64,000 nt of DNA, taken from assembly GCF_000208745.1 (NCBI RefSeq), contig NC_030854.1, positions 23,281,920 to 23,345,919 of the forward strand. Direction: 5' to 3'. Origin of the DNA: Theobroma cacao (lineage: Eukaryota > Streptophyta > Magnoliopsida > Malvales > Malvaceae). Positions 13,356 through 26,678 of the stretch are shown piece after piece (the stretch's first letter is position 1; each line of letters opens with the position of its first letter). Below the pieces are notes generated by a model. It saw only the letters and a list, made by a program, of their open reading frames with translations. It was not told the origin of the DNA and did no database searches. The translations under genes and the position numbers were made by a program.

Positions 13356-13904
13356 TGTCATAGGGGAGCTACTTAAGCACCTTACCGTGCAGCCTTAGGC
13401 ACCCTTCACACACCCTTAGTGCCATAAGTCAACTCAAAAAATTCCCTTTCCACCTCTTAAATGAGACCAACAAACTGGATGCGAGCACACATATACAACA
13501 TAAGAGTGAAGCAAATAGTGTATATTAAAATTATGCAAATTTACAAAAGAAACCCTTTTACAATTAATAAACCGGCTTTGATGAGGGAAGGGGATGGGGA
13601 AGACCCCTCTTACCACCCCTAGATGGCTCCCAACGATTAAGAGCCTTAGAGATCAAATTAAAGCACCCTCAACAACTCCTTAACAATCTTGGTATGCTAG
13701 AGAGGTTCTATAATTATTGGAGCAGCGCACTACCAAGATTACCACGCATTAGTCATTGTACAATGTCTTTGTCAGCTTAGGTTGTGGCTTGTGCTATTGA
13801 CCGGCTTGGCCCCCTAAGCTAGCCCCGAGCTTGCTCCATGTTGTGTAGACCCTTACTACACCACCATAACACCATGAGCCTAGCAAAACTTACACACTAT
13901 GACA
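13356..13904 (-). repeat. 5' LTR of the 9934-13904 element
   Basis: Begins TGTCATAGG and ends CTATGACA on the plus strand, next to the primer-binding site. It is collinear with 9934-10641 but shorter. Confidence 0.8.
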
Positions 13905-14381
13905 CCTTGCCCATTTTGGATTTTGAAATATTTTTTCTATCAAAAGAGATAAATCTTAATTTTAAACATGATCCTTTACAAAAGCTCTATAGTATTTGTT
14001 ATCAAAACTTCATAATCTACTTTAAGTGTAATGACTTATTTGATTTCTTGTAATCCTTTTTTATTATGGCATTTAACTTTTAAATAATGAATTTATCTTT
14101 TTAATCAACCATAAATGAATTAATTTGCTATAGTAATTATTGCTATAAAACATTACTTAAAAAAAAGTTTTAGTAGTTATATTTTGCACACAAAATAAAT
14201 TTTGAATGCACTTTTCGTCCTCCCTCCCTTTTTTCTTCTTTCTTCTTTTGTTTCATATCACTCATTTAGTTTTTTCAAGAGCTATATTCTACAATCGTTG
14301 AAGCTTACAATTCTCCATTTAATAAATGTAAAGCTAACAATGGATTGTTTTGCCAAACCTAAGGAGTTAAAGGTATAGTAT
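13905..14381. other. AT-rich sequence without features
   Basis: Nothing recognised. The last five bases (AGTAT, 14377-14381) are the target duplication of the next solo LTR. Confidence 0.5.
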
Positions 14382-15935
14382 TGATAACTTTATTACATAG
14401 AGTTATCTTGCTACATTTTGGGCGCTAAAATAGCTAAGTCCTTGAGTTTCAGGTGCAATTTTAGGTAGTTTTCATTACTTTTCTTTAATTAGTTTAAAGC
14501 GTGTTGAGTCAATTAAATTCAAGTTATTTTAGTTCATTTGTATGTTGAAGTGCCTAATTTTAGCTGTTATTGATTTAGTTCCTTATTTTTGAAAGTCCAT
14601 AAAGGAAAAGGGCTCAAGCGGTAATGAATAGTGCAAGTATGGCTAGGTGTAGACTTTCACTAAATATGTTACGATATTTCAAGCATAACCCTTGTTTCAG
14701 AAGTTCGATCAATGTGATTCTTAAATCACTTGAAACCTAAGAAGAAGGGATACAACTTTCATGTTCATCACTTCACTTAGTTTTAATTAGATCATGGTCA
14801 AAATCACGTTGAAAATAGTTAGACTATTGCAATTCTACACAAGGCAACTTAAAGGGCTAGCGCCACAGCCTCAAGAACTCCAAGGCCCCAGCACCAAGGA
14901 TGCTTGAGCATCCCCATACTTAGGCGCTAGCAAGTGCATTTTACATTTCTACGTTTTCCAATTTTTAAATCTTAAGGCTTTTAAAAGGGGTATAAATAAG
15001 ACTTTTGGAGCTAATAAAAGGAGGTTGGTCAAAGTAGCTTTTCAAAGGAAAAAGAACCACAAACAAAAGAAGAAAGGAGGAGAAAGAAAGCAAGATCAAA
15101 GCTTCGAAAGCTACAAAAATTTGTTTCTTTGTCTAGATTTGTTCTCCTCTCACTTTCTTTAGTTGTATTAATAATTTATTTATTGTATGATATTTTCTAT
15201 GGATATTATGAACTAATTTGCTTATTCTAGGTTTATGGTTGAACTCATTATGTAAATTTGAATTTTTTTTATTTCTTTTGCTTATTATCAATGGGTATTG
15301 AGTTGTTTGTTTCAAATTTATACTTAATGCTTTTAATTACTTGATCAACAATTAGATTGAATTAAGTGTCTAGATGCAACTTGAAGAAGAGAGTTTAGAT
15401 TGGACCAAAAATTGGAATAGCATGTGTTAAACTCACTTAGATATTTAGGTGACTTAATTTGCAATTAGAATAGAAATATACCTAAATATCACATGCAGGC
15501 AAGTTAAAGCAAATGCTTAAAGAATCCTTTTTTAATTGATTAACATAGATACATAGTGAGTCAATTAGGAAAGGTATTTGTACAAGGACCTCGACAAAGA
15601 CTTGTAGTTAATTTTGGACTTTATATTAGCAAATCAACCCATGGATTAAGTAGAAAAGAGAAATTAGTTGTAAAAGAAATGTTGAGGAGTACTATAATCC
15701 TAGTCTTTTATCAATTATTTTCCATTAACTTTTAACCTTCAATTTTTAGTTTAAGATTTGTTAATTGAATTATATTTTTAGCTAATCTTCAATTTTGTGT
15801 GTTTGGATAATATTATGATGTTACAATTTTAGTACTTAGAGAGAGCTTGGTGAAATTCCCAAAAAGATATAATACGTTTCCTACTACTATATTATTTAAG
15901 CGATATGTGCACTTGCATGTGTAAAGTTAGCAACA
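14382..15935 (+). mobile_element. Solo LTR, family H, copy 3 (target duplication AGTAT)
   Basis: Begins TGATAACTTTATTACATAG and ends GTTAGCAACA, flanked by AGTAT at 14377-14381 and 15936-15940. It is 1554 bp with no interior. It is the same family as 1485-3015: the GATATGTGCACTTGC phrase near the 3' end is shared. Confidence 0.9.
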
Positions 15936-15940
15936 AGTAT

Positions 15941-16281
15941 ACTAGTTTGTTGATATCTCTTCATTAATTATTTTTTTTTATGTAAAGATTGATAGCTACT
16001 TCACGTAGGTGGAAACGTCTTGAACATGGCTACTAACTGATGTCAATACCAAGGACTTGCTCATTCCATTTGTTTTGAAAAAAAGTAACACTTCAATAAT
16101 TTGTGATTGTTTCTTTTATATCCAATTCTACTTGCATTTTGGGAACAAAGTTCAAAAAATATACTCAATTCTTTAGAGATGTCCCTTTTATAGAAATTAA
16201 ACAATTTATGAATAAGTTGAAACACGTGGAAGTCTCTTTCTAATGTATTGTTTATTTTTTCTTTTTTTGTATAGCATCATA
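15941..16281. other. Short unassigned AT-rich stretch
   Basis: No feature recognised between the solo LTR and the next LTR-like start at 16282. Confidence 0.4.
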
Positions 16282-18513
16282 TGTGAAACCCCACACCTTA
16301 GGTGTAGAATGATTAAGTAAAGTCCTGTTTGGTGAGCCATTTAAACATGTTTTTGGTTTAAAGATTTTGAAAATTTTCCTTAGAAAAGCCTAGATTTCAA
16401 GTTTACAAATATATGTGTTACTGGAGAAGAATGTGGGCTAAAAAGGATGGATTTTCAAAGTAAAAATCACATTATGAAACAAAAGTATCGATACATGATG
16501 AACAACTATCAATACTTTCTACCCAAAAAGCTTTCAAAAAGGATTTGGATGAACAAGAATCGATACATTAAACCCAGAAACTCAAATATCGATACTTTCC
16601 CAAATGTATCAATTCTTAACATCCTTTTTATAAAAATAAAAGGGGTAAAATAGAATTTTTCTCACTCAAAAATTTCCCTAAAAGGCTAATTTTCTTCAAT
16701 CTAAACCCTTGGCCACCTTTTCACATTATTTCTTATTAACTCTCAACATTCTTAGACCCTTTTTCAATAAAATGTCTTAATTTTTGAAGATTGAAGGTTG
16801 GTTTAAGTTTTTCTAACAATCTAAGGTAAAGTCTTCAACTTTTAATCTTTCAAAATGTGATTTTCATTATTGATCCAAGGTGTTTCAACAGATTTTGTGT
16901 TTTAATAAGGGGTTAAAGATTTCCAAAAGTTTTGCTTGCTTAGGAGCTCACCAAGTTAAGGAATAAATTAATATTTAAATTCTTATAACTTTAGTTAATT
17001 GAAAAACAAGGGATTTATGCTAGAAAGTTAGTTTTGGATGAACTTGACTAGTTTCAAATTAGTGTAGGAGGATTACTACGTGATTTATGGGTTAAGTAAT
17101 GTTGTCAATGATTGTTGAACAAGTAGGTGCTATCAAAACTCCAAGGATTCACCAGAGTAAAGTTTTGCTTTGGTAGAGGCCGAGTCTTTGAAAGGTGAGT
17201 GGATACAGGTATTTTATATGTAAGGTAAAGTATGTTTTCATTAAGGTGCTAATCTTGCATGATTTAAATACCATTTTTATGATGACTATTCAAATGTTTT
17301 CAATCCAACTAATTTCAAAGAAGTTTTTGAATCTACTATGTATGTAAATATTCTACCATGTATTAGCTTTCAATAAGAGGGAACAAGCCTTTTTAATGAT
17401 TTCTTTCAAAATCGGCGCAAGTTAGTATGATGAATAAGAAATGCATGTTTGTTAGATGAGCTGTTAAGGTGGATGTAGACATTTCCACCCATGAGTTTAT
17501 GAAATGATTATGTGATATGTATTTGAGCATGAAATGTATGATTATGAATTGTATACGATGTAGTTCCACATACCTTATAAGATAGTTATGAGTATAAATC
17601 ATGAGCTATAGTCAAGCATGATTATGTATTGATGATGGCAAAATATATATAGAAATGTCATATCCTACATAGTATAGAAATCCAAGATAGAGGGATAATA
17701 CCTTATCCACAATGAGTCGAGGCAAATTACCACTCACAGTGTGGGTGAGGTGGAATGCCACTCACAAGAGCTCTTAGGAATCCAAGATAGTATGGATTAA
17801 ACCTTATCAATTATGAGTCGAGGTGAACTACCACTCATAGAGATCTTAAATAAGAGGACTATACCTTATCTGCTTTGAGTTAAGGCAGACTACCACTCAC
17901 AGTTAGTTAAGTTTTAGATAATTTTTAAAAGAGCATAAAAGTTGGATTTTTAGAAAGATGACATACAAGTTATGATTGAGTAATGATATGATATTGTTGA
18001 GGAATTGATGGAATATAGCTTAGTCCAAGTGAGTCTTAGTCTATATGAATGTCCTTAAAAATAGAAGAACTTATAAAGTTAGAAAGTGTAAAAAATTACT
18101 TAGAAATCTATGTTTTATAAGTGAACATGTGTCAATACGTAGAAACAGAATGTCCCAAGAAGCATTATGTGTAGAAAGTGTCAATATTTTTAGAAAAGAA
18201 TTGATACATAGAGTTCTGAAAACATTTTAGAGCAAAAGTATACTTCACAAAGATGTATAGATATCTTAGTTACAAAACAGTGTCTTCACTTCTTTTTCAA
18301 AAGGTTTTCAAATGATTTCAACTTCCATTTCATCCCAAATGTTTATACAACTATGGTTTCAATTAAACCTTTATAAAATGGTTTTGAACAACATTTTTTA
18401 CAAGAGTTTGAAGGAAATTATGAAATTTATGAATTTTATGATTATGCAACTTATGATTTACGTAAAAATTCTTCCCCTTGGCTTGTCCCCTTCCTGTTTT
18501 CACCCACGAAGTC
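16282..18513 (+). repeat. Degraded LTR-like repeat, family J, copy 1
   Basis: Begins TGTGAAACCCC and carries several copies of a TATCGATACAT palindromic word at 16486-16620, followed by a degenerate repeated block at 17690-17900 (ccaagatag, ACCTTATC, TACCACTCA). A second start of the same type lies at 20855. I could not place its 3' terminus or a target duplication, so the right boundary is only where a new LTR-like start begins. Short frames inside it do not resemble known proteins. Confidence 0.45.
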
Positions 18514-19284
18514 TGTCACAACCCATCCCAGGCCATGACCACTGCAAAGGCCTAATAAGAAAGCTCACTCAACTAAAATAAGCCTCTTATACCAAATCCA
18601 TCTTATTAAACAAATCTCATAGTTGAGATAGTGCTTTATCTCATTAAGCATGCATACATGTACAATTGTACTCAAATTATATATTTCATTTGAAAGTTTG
18701 TAACATTTTTAAAACATTTGTGCATGTTTAAAACTATTAAAAGTAAAGGATTTAAAACTTCATATACCAACAAAAAGTGTGCCAACCAATTGCTAGGTAT
18801 AAACATTTACCAAAGCTTTTAACCCAAACAAAGTATGACTCGAACTCAGCGGACTAAATCAACAAAAGGTGGGTAACCTTAACGGATTGCATTGACGTCC
18901 ACTTACCAAGTGTTAGCAAAAAGAAAACTTCCCTAGTAAGCCAACCAAGGATCTACTGATCTAAAAACAAAAAAATATTTCGTGGGGTGAGATATAAAAT
19001 TCTAGTGAGCGAAAACGAGAAAGGGAACAAGGAAAATGGAGGAATTTTGAATAAACATATTTGTAATAAGCGTGCAACTTTCCAACTTAAACCCAAGATC
19101 TAATCAAATGCATTTAAAAACAGTGAGGATTTTGCATCATTTAAAATGCCAAAATCATACTCGAAGTCCCTTAGAAACTTGGTCTAAGGTTGCTCAAACA
19201 AACTCATCAAAATGGGATCAAAATACCATAATAATGCACTTTTAGCTACAAGGATCAACCATTCATTGGTAAAGGGTCAATTTT
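18514..19284 (-). repeat. LTR-like fragment starting TGTCACAACCC
   Basis: The start TGTCACAACCCATCCCAGGC resembles the terminus of the LTRs at 38050 and 51848, so it is probably a fragment of a related LTR in minus orientation. The right boundary is uncertain and no target duplication was found. Confidence 0.35.
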
Positions 19285-20854
19285 TGTGAAAACCCAATTT
19301 ATACATATTATGGAAATTAGAGATAACTTGAATTTTGATGAATTATATGTTAGTGACGATTACCTATGAGAATTCCTTGTCATTTGATGTAAATCCTTCC
19401 AAATTATTGTCATATTCATGGATGAATGTTGGTTGAAAGAATGGGAATAAGGAAACAAAATGGATGAATTTTTGCAAGTTTGAACTTGAAGGGTCGACCC
19501 CTAATGGTTAAAATCAACCCTAATGACTTGGGGCTTCGAAAACGTCAACATTTTAGCTTAAGGACAACTATATAAGGCCAAAACTTGACTATAGGGGATT
19601 AAGTAGTTGACTATATTTGAGGAATGAAGCCACAGTCGATTATGGGGATTAAGCAGTCGACCCTTAAATAGCTTAAAGCAAAAATAAAAGCTCAACTTGA
19701 ACCCTAGCCCTCATTTTTCCTTCTCTTAACCTCTAACTCATCCCCAACAGCCACCAAACCTTCTTCATACCTTTCAAAAACCCATTGGATAAGGATTCAA
19801 CTTTCCAAACTCAAATCTAAGGTAAGATTTGGTATTTTGTGTCTTAATCACAATGTTTCAACCTAACTCAAGGGTTTTGTAAATTTCAACTCATTTAATC
19901 TGAATTTGATCTAGGAATTTGGGGTTTTGGTTCTTCAACAAGGTTATGGATGTAAGAATGATTAAGGTTTCATTATGTATGATTTGAGTTTGAAGTATTA
20001 TGAATTATTGGCTTCAAAATGAAAAATATGGATTGTTGGGAAAAAATAGAATAAGTTTCGCTAGAAACTAGAAACTTATGATAGGATTTATTGTGATAGG
20101 TGATTGCTAGAGCTCGAGATTTTAGATGAGTAAGATTTTGGTGACACAAAGCTTAAGAAAAAAATATACTTCTCATTAAGGTGAGTGGATACACCTTTTA
20201 AGTATTTTAATATGTAAAGCGAGCATAACTTTTATGGAAATGATATATTATGGGAAATATTTGTATAAGAATGGCTTAACAAAGGATTTGATGTTTACTA
20301 TTTTGTAATTGGTTTCGAAAATTATGAATAAAAGGTTTTTCTACTTGATGATGATTTATTGATTGTGATAATCACAAATGATTTTCAACTAGTTTGCAAA
20401 TCTATTATGTATGTAAATATTCTACTGCGTACTAGTTTTCAACAAGGGGGGATAAGCTCTCAAATGTTTTTCCTTCAAAATAAGATGAATGATATGATGT
20501 ACATGCTTGGCATGATGTAGCATGTAAGGTTGGTGGATATATGAGCTCCTGGCTATGATGTTAATGAATGACTATGACATGTATGAATATGATGTGATGT
20601 GTTTGTGGATGTATGAGTTTTCACCTATGATGTTAATGAATGACTATGTCATATATGAATATGATGTCGATATGATGGTGGATGTATGAGTTCCCACTTA
20701 TGAGATAATGAATGATTATGATGTATATGTACATGATGTCAATATGTTTGGAGGATGTATGAGTTCCCACCTATGATGTTTTAAGATAAGATATGAAATG
20801 CATGCCTTGAGTTGTATGTGATGAGTATTACATGTACTCTATGGGCTAAGCATC
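19285..20854 (+). repeat. Degraded LTR-like repeat, family J relative
   Basis: Begins TGTGAAAACCC. The order of recognisable phrases (the ATCTAAGGTAAGATTTGG region and the GGTGAGTGGATACACC region) follows that of 16282-18513 and 20855-22160. It ends in the four-copy 72-bp repeat. Boundaries are approximate. Confidence 0.35.
20533..20820. repeat. Four imperfect 72-73 bp tandem repeats
   Basis: The phrase GTGGATGTATGAG (or a close variant) recurs at 20533, 20605, 20678 and about 20750, each followed by CCTATGATGTTAATGAATGA or a variant of it. The spacing is 72, 73 and 72 bp. Confidence 0.75.
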
Positions 20855-22160
20855 TGTGAAATCCCACCTTAAGTAAAATGATAATTTCAGAAAATCCTTA
20901 GGTGAACAAGTGAAATTGTAGTTTTGAAACACTAAATTTAGTTTCCAACCTTAGAAAAATTCATGTTTTGATGTTGTATGATGTTTAGCAAAGTTGGATG
21001 TTTAAAAGAAATCCAATTGGACAAGTTTCTAAGTGTATTTTTCTATATTGGAGCAAATGCGTCGATACATGACCTTGATGTATCAATAGATTTAGTCCAA
21101 AAAGCTTTTAAAAGAGGATTTGAAGAACATGTATCGATACATGTAAAACTATACCGATATATTTGGATTTTTTATAAACATCTATCAATACATAGCCAAA
21201 TGTATCAATAGAACTTTTCCAAAAACCAATATATCAATACATTTCATCAATTTTAGAGAATAAAAGGCATAAAAATGTACTTTCACACCCTAGACTATAA
21301 ATATACCTCAATTTTCGAGGGTTAGCAACCCTCAGCCATTTTTACAAGGTAAACCTTGAACTGTAAAGCTCTTCCAATCCATTTTTAGTTCAAGTCACCA
21401 TTTTTATGATTTAAAAGTTTGGTTTTGAGTTTTTATGAAAAAAAATGACATTTTTCAACTTTGAAATAATTGAATTTTGAATTTTCAATATTTAAAATAT
21501 TGTTTATGTGCTCAGATTTTCTTGTTCATTACTAAAGCTCAAGGTTTTGTGATTTTCCTAAAAATCTAAGCTCACCTAAAGTAATGATGAAAGATTTATG
21601 GATTCTTAAGCATTATTTAGTTAATGTAATAATGGGTTTAAGCTAGAAAAGTAGTTTTAGTGAAATCCGAATAGTTTCAAAAGTGTTGGAAATGTCTAGT
21701 ATAAAACTATTAGACCAAATAATAATTGTGATGTTTGTTGTATGCTAGGAATGGTTTAAAACTCCAAGGAAATCCCCGTAGAAAAGTTGTGATATGAGCT
21801 AGAGGTCGAATATCCAATTCGGTGAGTAGATACACCTCTTCAAATATTTTACTATGTAAAGTGAATATGATTTTTATGGAAATGATTTGTTGTGCATGAT
21901 GAAATTTTATTTTTAAGGAATGGTTTATTAAAGAATTTGAGTTTCAAGTTTTTCAACTATTATTTGAAAGAATGACTAAAGGTTTTGATTCAATGATGAT
22001 TGATTGTGTATTGACACCATTGTTTTTCCAATCATTTGCGAATCTACTATATAAATATAGTACTACGTATTATTTTTCAACAAAGGGACACAACCCCTTT
22101 CAAATGTTTTCCTTTAAAATGAGATGAATGGTATAATATACATGCTTAACATGATATATC
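20855..22160 (+). repeat. Family J LTR-like repeat, copy 2, cut off by the satellite array
   Basis: Begins TGTGAAATCCC. It contains TATCGATACATG words at 21058-21245 and the same downstream order as copy 1. Homology runs to ACATGCTTAACATGATAT near 22155 and then stops where the 252-bp array starts. Confidence 0.5.
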
Positions 22161-23677
22161 GTTATTATTCTTTATTTAAAAATTAAAATTTGTATATCGT
22201 TAAACACTTTTAACTCAAGAATATAAATTTAAATCTTTATTTTTCATTAAATTGAGATTGTTTTTATTTAATTGACTTGTTACGTTAACTCTTACACACT
22301 TACGTTAAGATTTAAAATTTAGTTATTCTACCTTTATAAGTTTTTACGTCAATTCTTACCGTTTTACGTCAAAGCTTTTCCATGCCAACTTTGAATTAGA
22401 ATTTTTTTTATCCTTATTATTCTTTATTTAAAAATTAAAATTTATACATCGTTAAACATTTTTAATCCGAGAATATAAATTTAAATATTTATTTTTCATC
22501 AAATTGAAATTGTTTTTACTTAATTGACTTATTACGTTAACTCTCACACATTTACGTTAAGATTTAAAATTTAGTTATTGCACCTTTACAAGTTTTTACA
22601 TAAATTCTTACAGTTTTATGTCAAGGCTTTTACGTGTTAACTTTGAACTATAATTATTTTTATCCTTATTATTCGTTATTTAAAAATTAAAATTTGTATA
22701 TCATTAAACACTTTTAACTAGAGAATATAAATTTAAATATTTATTTTTCATTAACTTGAGATTGTTTTTACTTAATTGGCTTGTTACGTTAACTCTTACA
22801 CACTTACGTTAAGATTTAAAATTTAATTATTCCACCTTTACAAGTTTTTACGTCAATTCTTACAATTTTATGTCAAGGCTTTTCCATGCCAACTTTGAAT
22901 TAAAATTTTTTTTTATCGTTATTATTCTTTATTTAAAAATTAAATTTACACATCGTTAAACATTTTTAATCCGAGAATATAAATTTAAATATTTATTTTT
23001 CATCAAATTGAAATTGTTTTTACTTAATTGACTTGTTACGTTAACTCTCACATATTTACGTTAAGATTTAAAATTTAGTTATTACACCTTTACAAGTTTT
23101 TGCGTCAATTTTTACAATTTTACGTCGAAATTTTTCCATGTCAACTTTGAATTAGAATTATTTTTATCGTTATTATTCTTTATTTAAAAATTAAAATTTA
23201 CACATCGTTAAATATTTTTAATCTGAGAATATAAATTTAAATACTTATTTTTCATCAAATTGAAATTGTTTTTACTTAATTGACTTGTTACATTAACTCT
23301 CACACATTTAGGTTAAGATTTAAAATTTTGTTATTACACCTTTACAAGTTTTTACGTCAATTCTTACAGTTTTACGTCAAGGCTTTTCCATGCCAACTTT
23401 GAATTAGAATTATTTTTATCCTTATTATTCTTTATGTAAAAATTAAAATTTGTATATCGTTGAACACTTTTAACTTGAGAATATAAATTTAAATATTTAT
23501 TTTTCATTAAATTGAGATTGTTTTTACTTAATTGACTTATTACGTTAACTTTTACACACTTACGTTAAGATTTAAAATTTAGTTATTCCACCTTTACAAG
23601 TTTTTACGTCAATTCTTACTGTTTTACGTCAAGGCTTTTTCATGCCAACTTTGAATTAGAATTTTTTTATCCTTATT
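22160..23677. repeat. 252-bp tandem array, left block (6 units)
   Basis: The phrase ATTCTTTATTT or a close variant, with the downstream words TTACGTTAACTC, TACGTTAAGATTTAAAATTT and TTTTTACGTCAATTCTTAC, recurs at 22167, 22419, 22671, 22924, 23175 and 23427 (spacing 251-253 bp). Units are AT-rich and have no open frame. At least two unit types are distinguishable: one with GTATATCG and TTAACT, the other with ACATCG and TTAATCC. The block ends with TTATT, the target of the solo LTR at 23678. Confidence 0.95.
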
Positions 23678-26673
23678 TGTCACGACCCGATACTCCTCTC
23701 AAGCTCGTGACAACCGTAGTGGTGCCCCGAACGACACTCATTACCCGAAATATCAATCAGAATCCCGCAAGGCTTTAATTTCAGTTTCTCATTTCCCCTA
23801 TGAGTAACTGTTTCCAAATATCATGTTCTAAAAGATTTTAAGCTATTTCCAACTTAAATCAATAAAAAAAATGATTTTTGTCTTACAGGGGCATTTTGGT
23901 TATTTTTTTAAAAAAAATTCGAAACCAGCTAAAAATGTAGTATGCGAATATAAAACACATAATTCATAATAAAAAATAAGTTTAAATGTCTAAAACCTTC
24001 ATTTAAAATGAAATTATGACTATTTGAATATAATAAAAATATTCAATAAAATATTTTATTTTCTTATAAAACAATATTTATAAAGTTACCGGTAAATAAT
24101 TTTTGTAGCGTAAAAGCTAAATAAATTCATACATACTGTAATACAGATAACCAAAGCATAAGATTTAATTTACAATGACTAGTGGGCCCACGAACAACCA
24201 AAAGTATCAAAGCGGTAAACCTACAGTTTTTTAGGATGCAAGTTCAATTGTAGCCCTCAACAAAGTGAGCTATCTACTGACTATCGTGAGCCTGAAATGG
24301 GTGAAAATGAGGGTGGTAAGATTATATAATCCCTGTGAGTAAACAAATACCATCTAAAATATCTAAAGCTGAGTAAATGGAGACAAATAAAATAGATTAG
24401 CATAAAAATGATTCTCAGCATTTCGAACTCATTTTAATAAGATAAAATAGATTCATTTCACCAAAATAAACAACGAGACTTATGATTTACTGAAAAGTTT
24501 GGCTCGTGCCAAAATCATTCTCATACTCAGTTATCAGGGATACCTTGACCGAGGGCTATCCCAACTAAGTCCGCCAAGGCTGTTAAAAAGTTATGTACGC
24601 ATAAATCATGTTTTTATTTTGAAAACATAGTCATTCCTTAGCGTTGGCTGAGTTCACCCTCACGTGGTGGTTTGGCGTGAAGTGAACTCTAAAGTGTTAA
24701 CCTCAGGAGTTATCCATTCGTGCCTCTCATACTGAGGTAAGAATATAATAGGGTTACCGTGCCCCTCTAATAGGCTGGTCCACGGAACCCATCCACTACA
24801 GCGACCAATATATAACCCACCAATTCAATAAAATTTGCAATAGTATGACATGACAATTATTTTATTTTACAGTCTCTCAAGGCAAATTAACAGTTCATAC
24901 ATTTTCAACACAAATAACAATTCAGCCATTCATGCAAATATTATCATAAGCCATTCAATTCAAACCATGATTTATAACACAACAATTAGTCTCCAATTAC
25001 TCCATTTTTAAAACCATCATTCAATTTCAAGACAATTTTTAAAATCATTTTCATTTAATCACATTTTGCTTATAAAACATAAAGATTTACCATTTAAACT
25101 CATTTTCCATAAAATCACAAAATTGGATAAAAACCACTTTAGATAATTAAGACGATAATAAGATTACTAACTATTTCGGGAGTCAAATTTTGAATACTTC
25201 GATTCTTGATCCTCGGGTACTATCTCTTTACTTTTGCCAGAATGCTCATCACCTAGACATAATACACAATAAGCCATTTACTATATTTGTGCTAAATTGT
25301 TATAAAACCAATTCAGGCTCTATACTAATGCATGAAATGGCATGTGAAATACTCGGGTAACTATCTAAATACGGTGTTCAATATAAATTCAGTTATGTAC
25401 CTAAATAAAACGATATTGGCCTAATTCGATCTATCACCCGATTAATTGGCCAATACGTCCAATTCAACTCCAAATAATTCCATTTCTCTCCCAATACTTC
25501 AAATCACCAAACACAAGTCAAAAAACATAAAATTTAGCAAAACCATCATCACATTTTCTCTTGAAAAATTCGGCCATGGTGGGTGCATCAACACTATAAT
25601 TTTTCAAGCTTGATTCTCACACCATAAATCACTAATTCCTAACCAAATCACTTGAAATAAAATCAAAATCATCATCAATATTCCACATGGAGAATTCAGC
25701 CAATGATGGGTGATGGAAGAACATGAATTTTTCTTGCTTGATTTTCATGCTACACATCACTAACTAACTAAAAACACTAAAATACATTGAAATCTAACCA
25801 AATCCAAGTTCAAAACTCCTCCCCCTATGTTCGGCCAGCAAGGGTATCCTCATGGAAACTTGATTCTCAACCATGGAAAATGAAAAAGAATGCATAGGAA
25901 AGGTAGATCACAAGCTAGAATTGAAAAATCTTACATTTTTTCACTTGTTTCCTTGAATTTTCACACTTTTCCCTTGAATTTTTCCACCTAGGGTTTTTGT
26001 TCTTCTTTTCTTCCTTTGTTCTTCCTTTGGCCGGCCATATGAAGAGAAATGGGCTGATTTTGTGCTGATTTTTAAGCCAAATAATAAATGGATGAAAATT
26101 TGACACATGTCACCATTCCATTGGTCCATGTGTCATACTTACCCATTAAGCAATCTCTCTCCACCACTTAAATTTCCTCAATTATCCATGATAATATTGG
26201 GTAAAATTCATATGCTGGACAAGTGTTGGGTGGTGTAAAATTACAATTTTACCCTTGGGTGACAAAATGACTATTTTACCCTTATACTTGAAAAAATGTC
26301 GAAATTAAAATTCTTCACTTCTCAAACTCAAATTATGTTCTAAATAGTCAATCTTGATCAAAAACTTCTTCCAACATTCCAATTTTAATCTCGGGTGGCA
26401 AAATGACCATTTTGCCCCTAGGTTATGAAAATTCTAATTTGACTCCAAATCGGTCCTCGAACTCCGAATTACCATTTTAAGTCATTCTGGGGTTTTAAAA
26501 TTCTCAATTTCATCATAAAATCTCTATTTGGACTAGTTTGAGGCTTAATTCAACTTAATTGTACCATTTGGTACAATACCGTCATTTAATGATTTCCAAG
26601 GTATCCAAGTAAACAAACATGTATTTTTATGTAGGAATGAGATAATAAACATATTGTAGAGCTGGGCTTGACA
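23678..26673 (-). mobile_element. Solo LTR, family 1, copy B, in satellite array (TTATT)
   Basis: On the plus strand it begins TGTCACGACCC and ends GGGCTTGACA, the reversed termini of family 1. It is flanked by TTATT at 23673-23677 and 26674-26678. Removing it restores the normal 251-bp spacing of the array, so it inserted cleanly into an existing array. Length is 2996 bp with no interior. The gene-like frames at 25915-26129 (minus) are low-complexity Lys-rich sequence inside the LTR. Confidence 0.95.
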
Positions 26674-26678
26674 TTATT

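Larger units (their letters stand above)
9934..13904 (-). mobile_element. Non-coding LTR retrotransposon, minus orientation, with nested solo LTR
   Basis: Two direct LTR copies (9934-10641 and 13356-13904) bracket about 2.7 kb, of which 1.7 kb is a later solo LTR. The remaining roughly 1 kb interior has no gag or pol reading frame. A primer-binding site complementary to initiator Met-tRNA lies next to the right LTR, and a polypurine tract lies next to the left one, both consistent with minus orientation. The LTRs are unequal (708 and 549 bp) and clearly diverged. No 5-bp target duplication is visible (GCCGT against CCTTG). This suggests an old, internally deleted or TRIM/LARD-like element. 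Confidence 0.8.

Noticed and set aside
25915..26129. Lys-rich small protein on the minus strand
   Set aside because: It lies in a conserved part of the solo LTR. The corresponding regions of other copies do not keep the frame.
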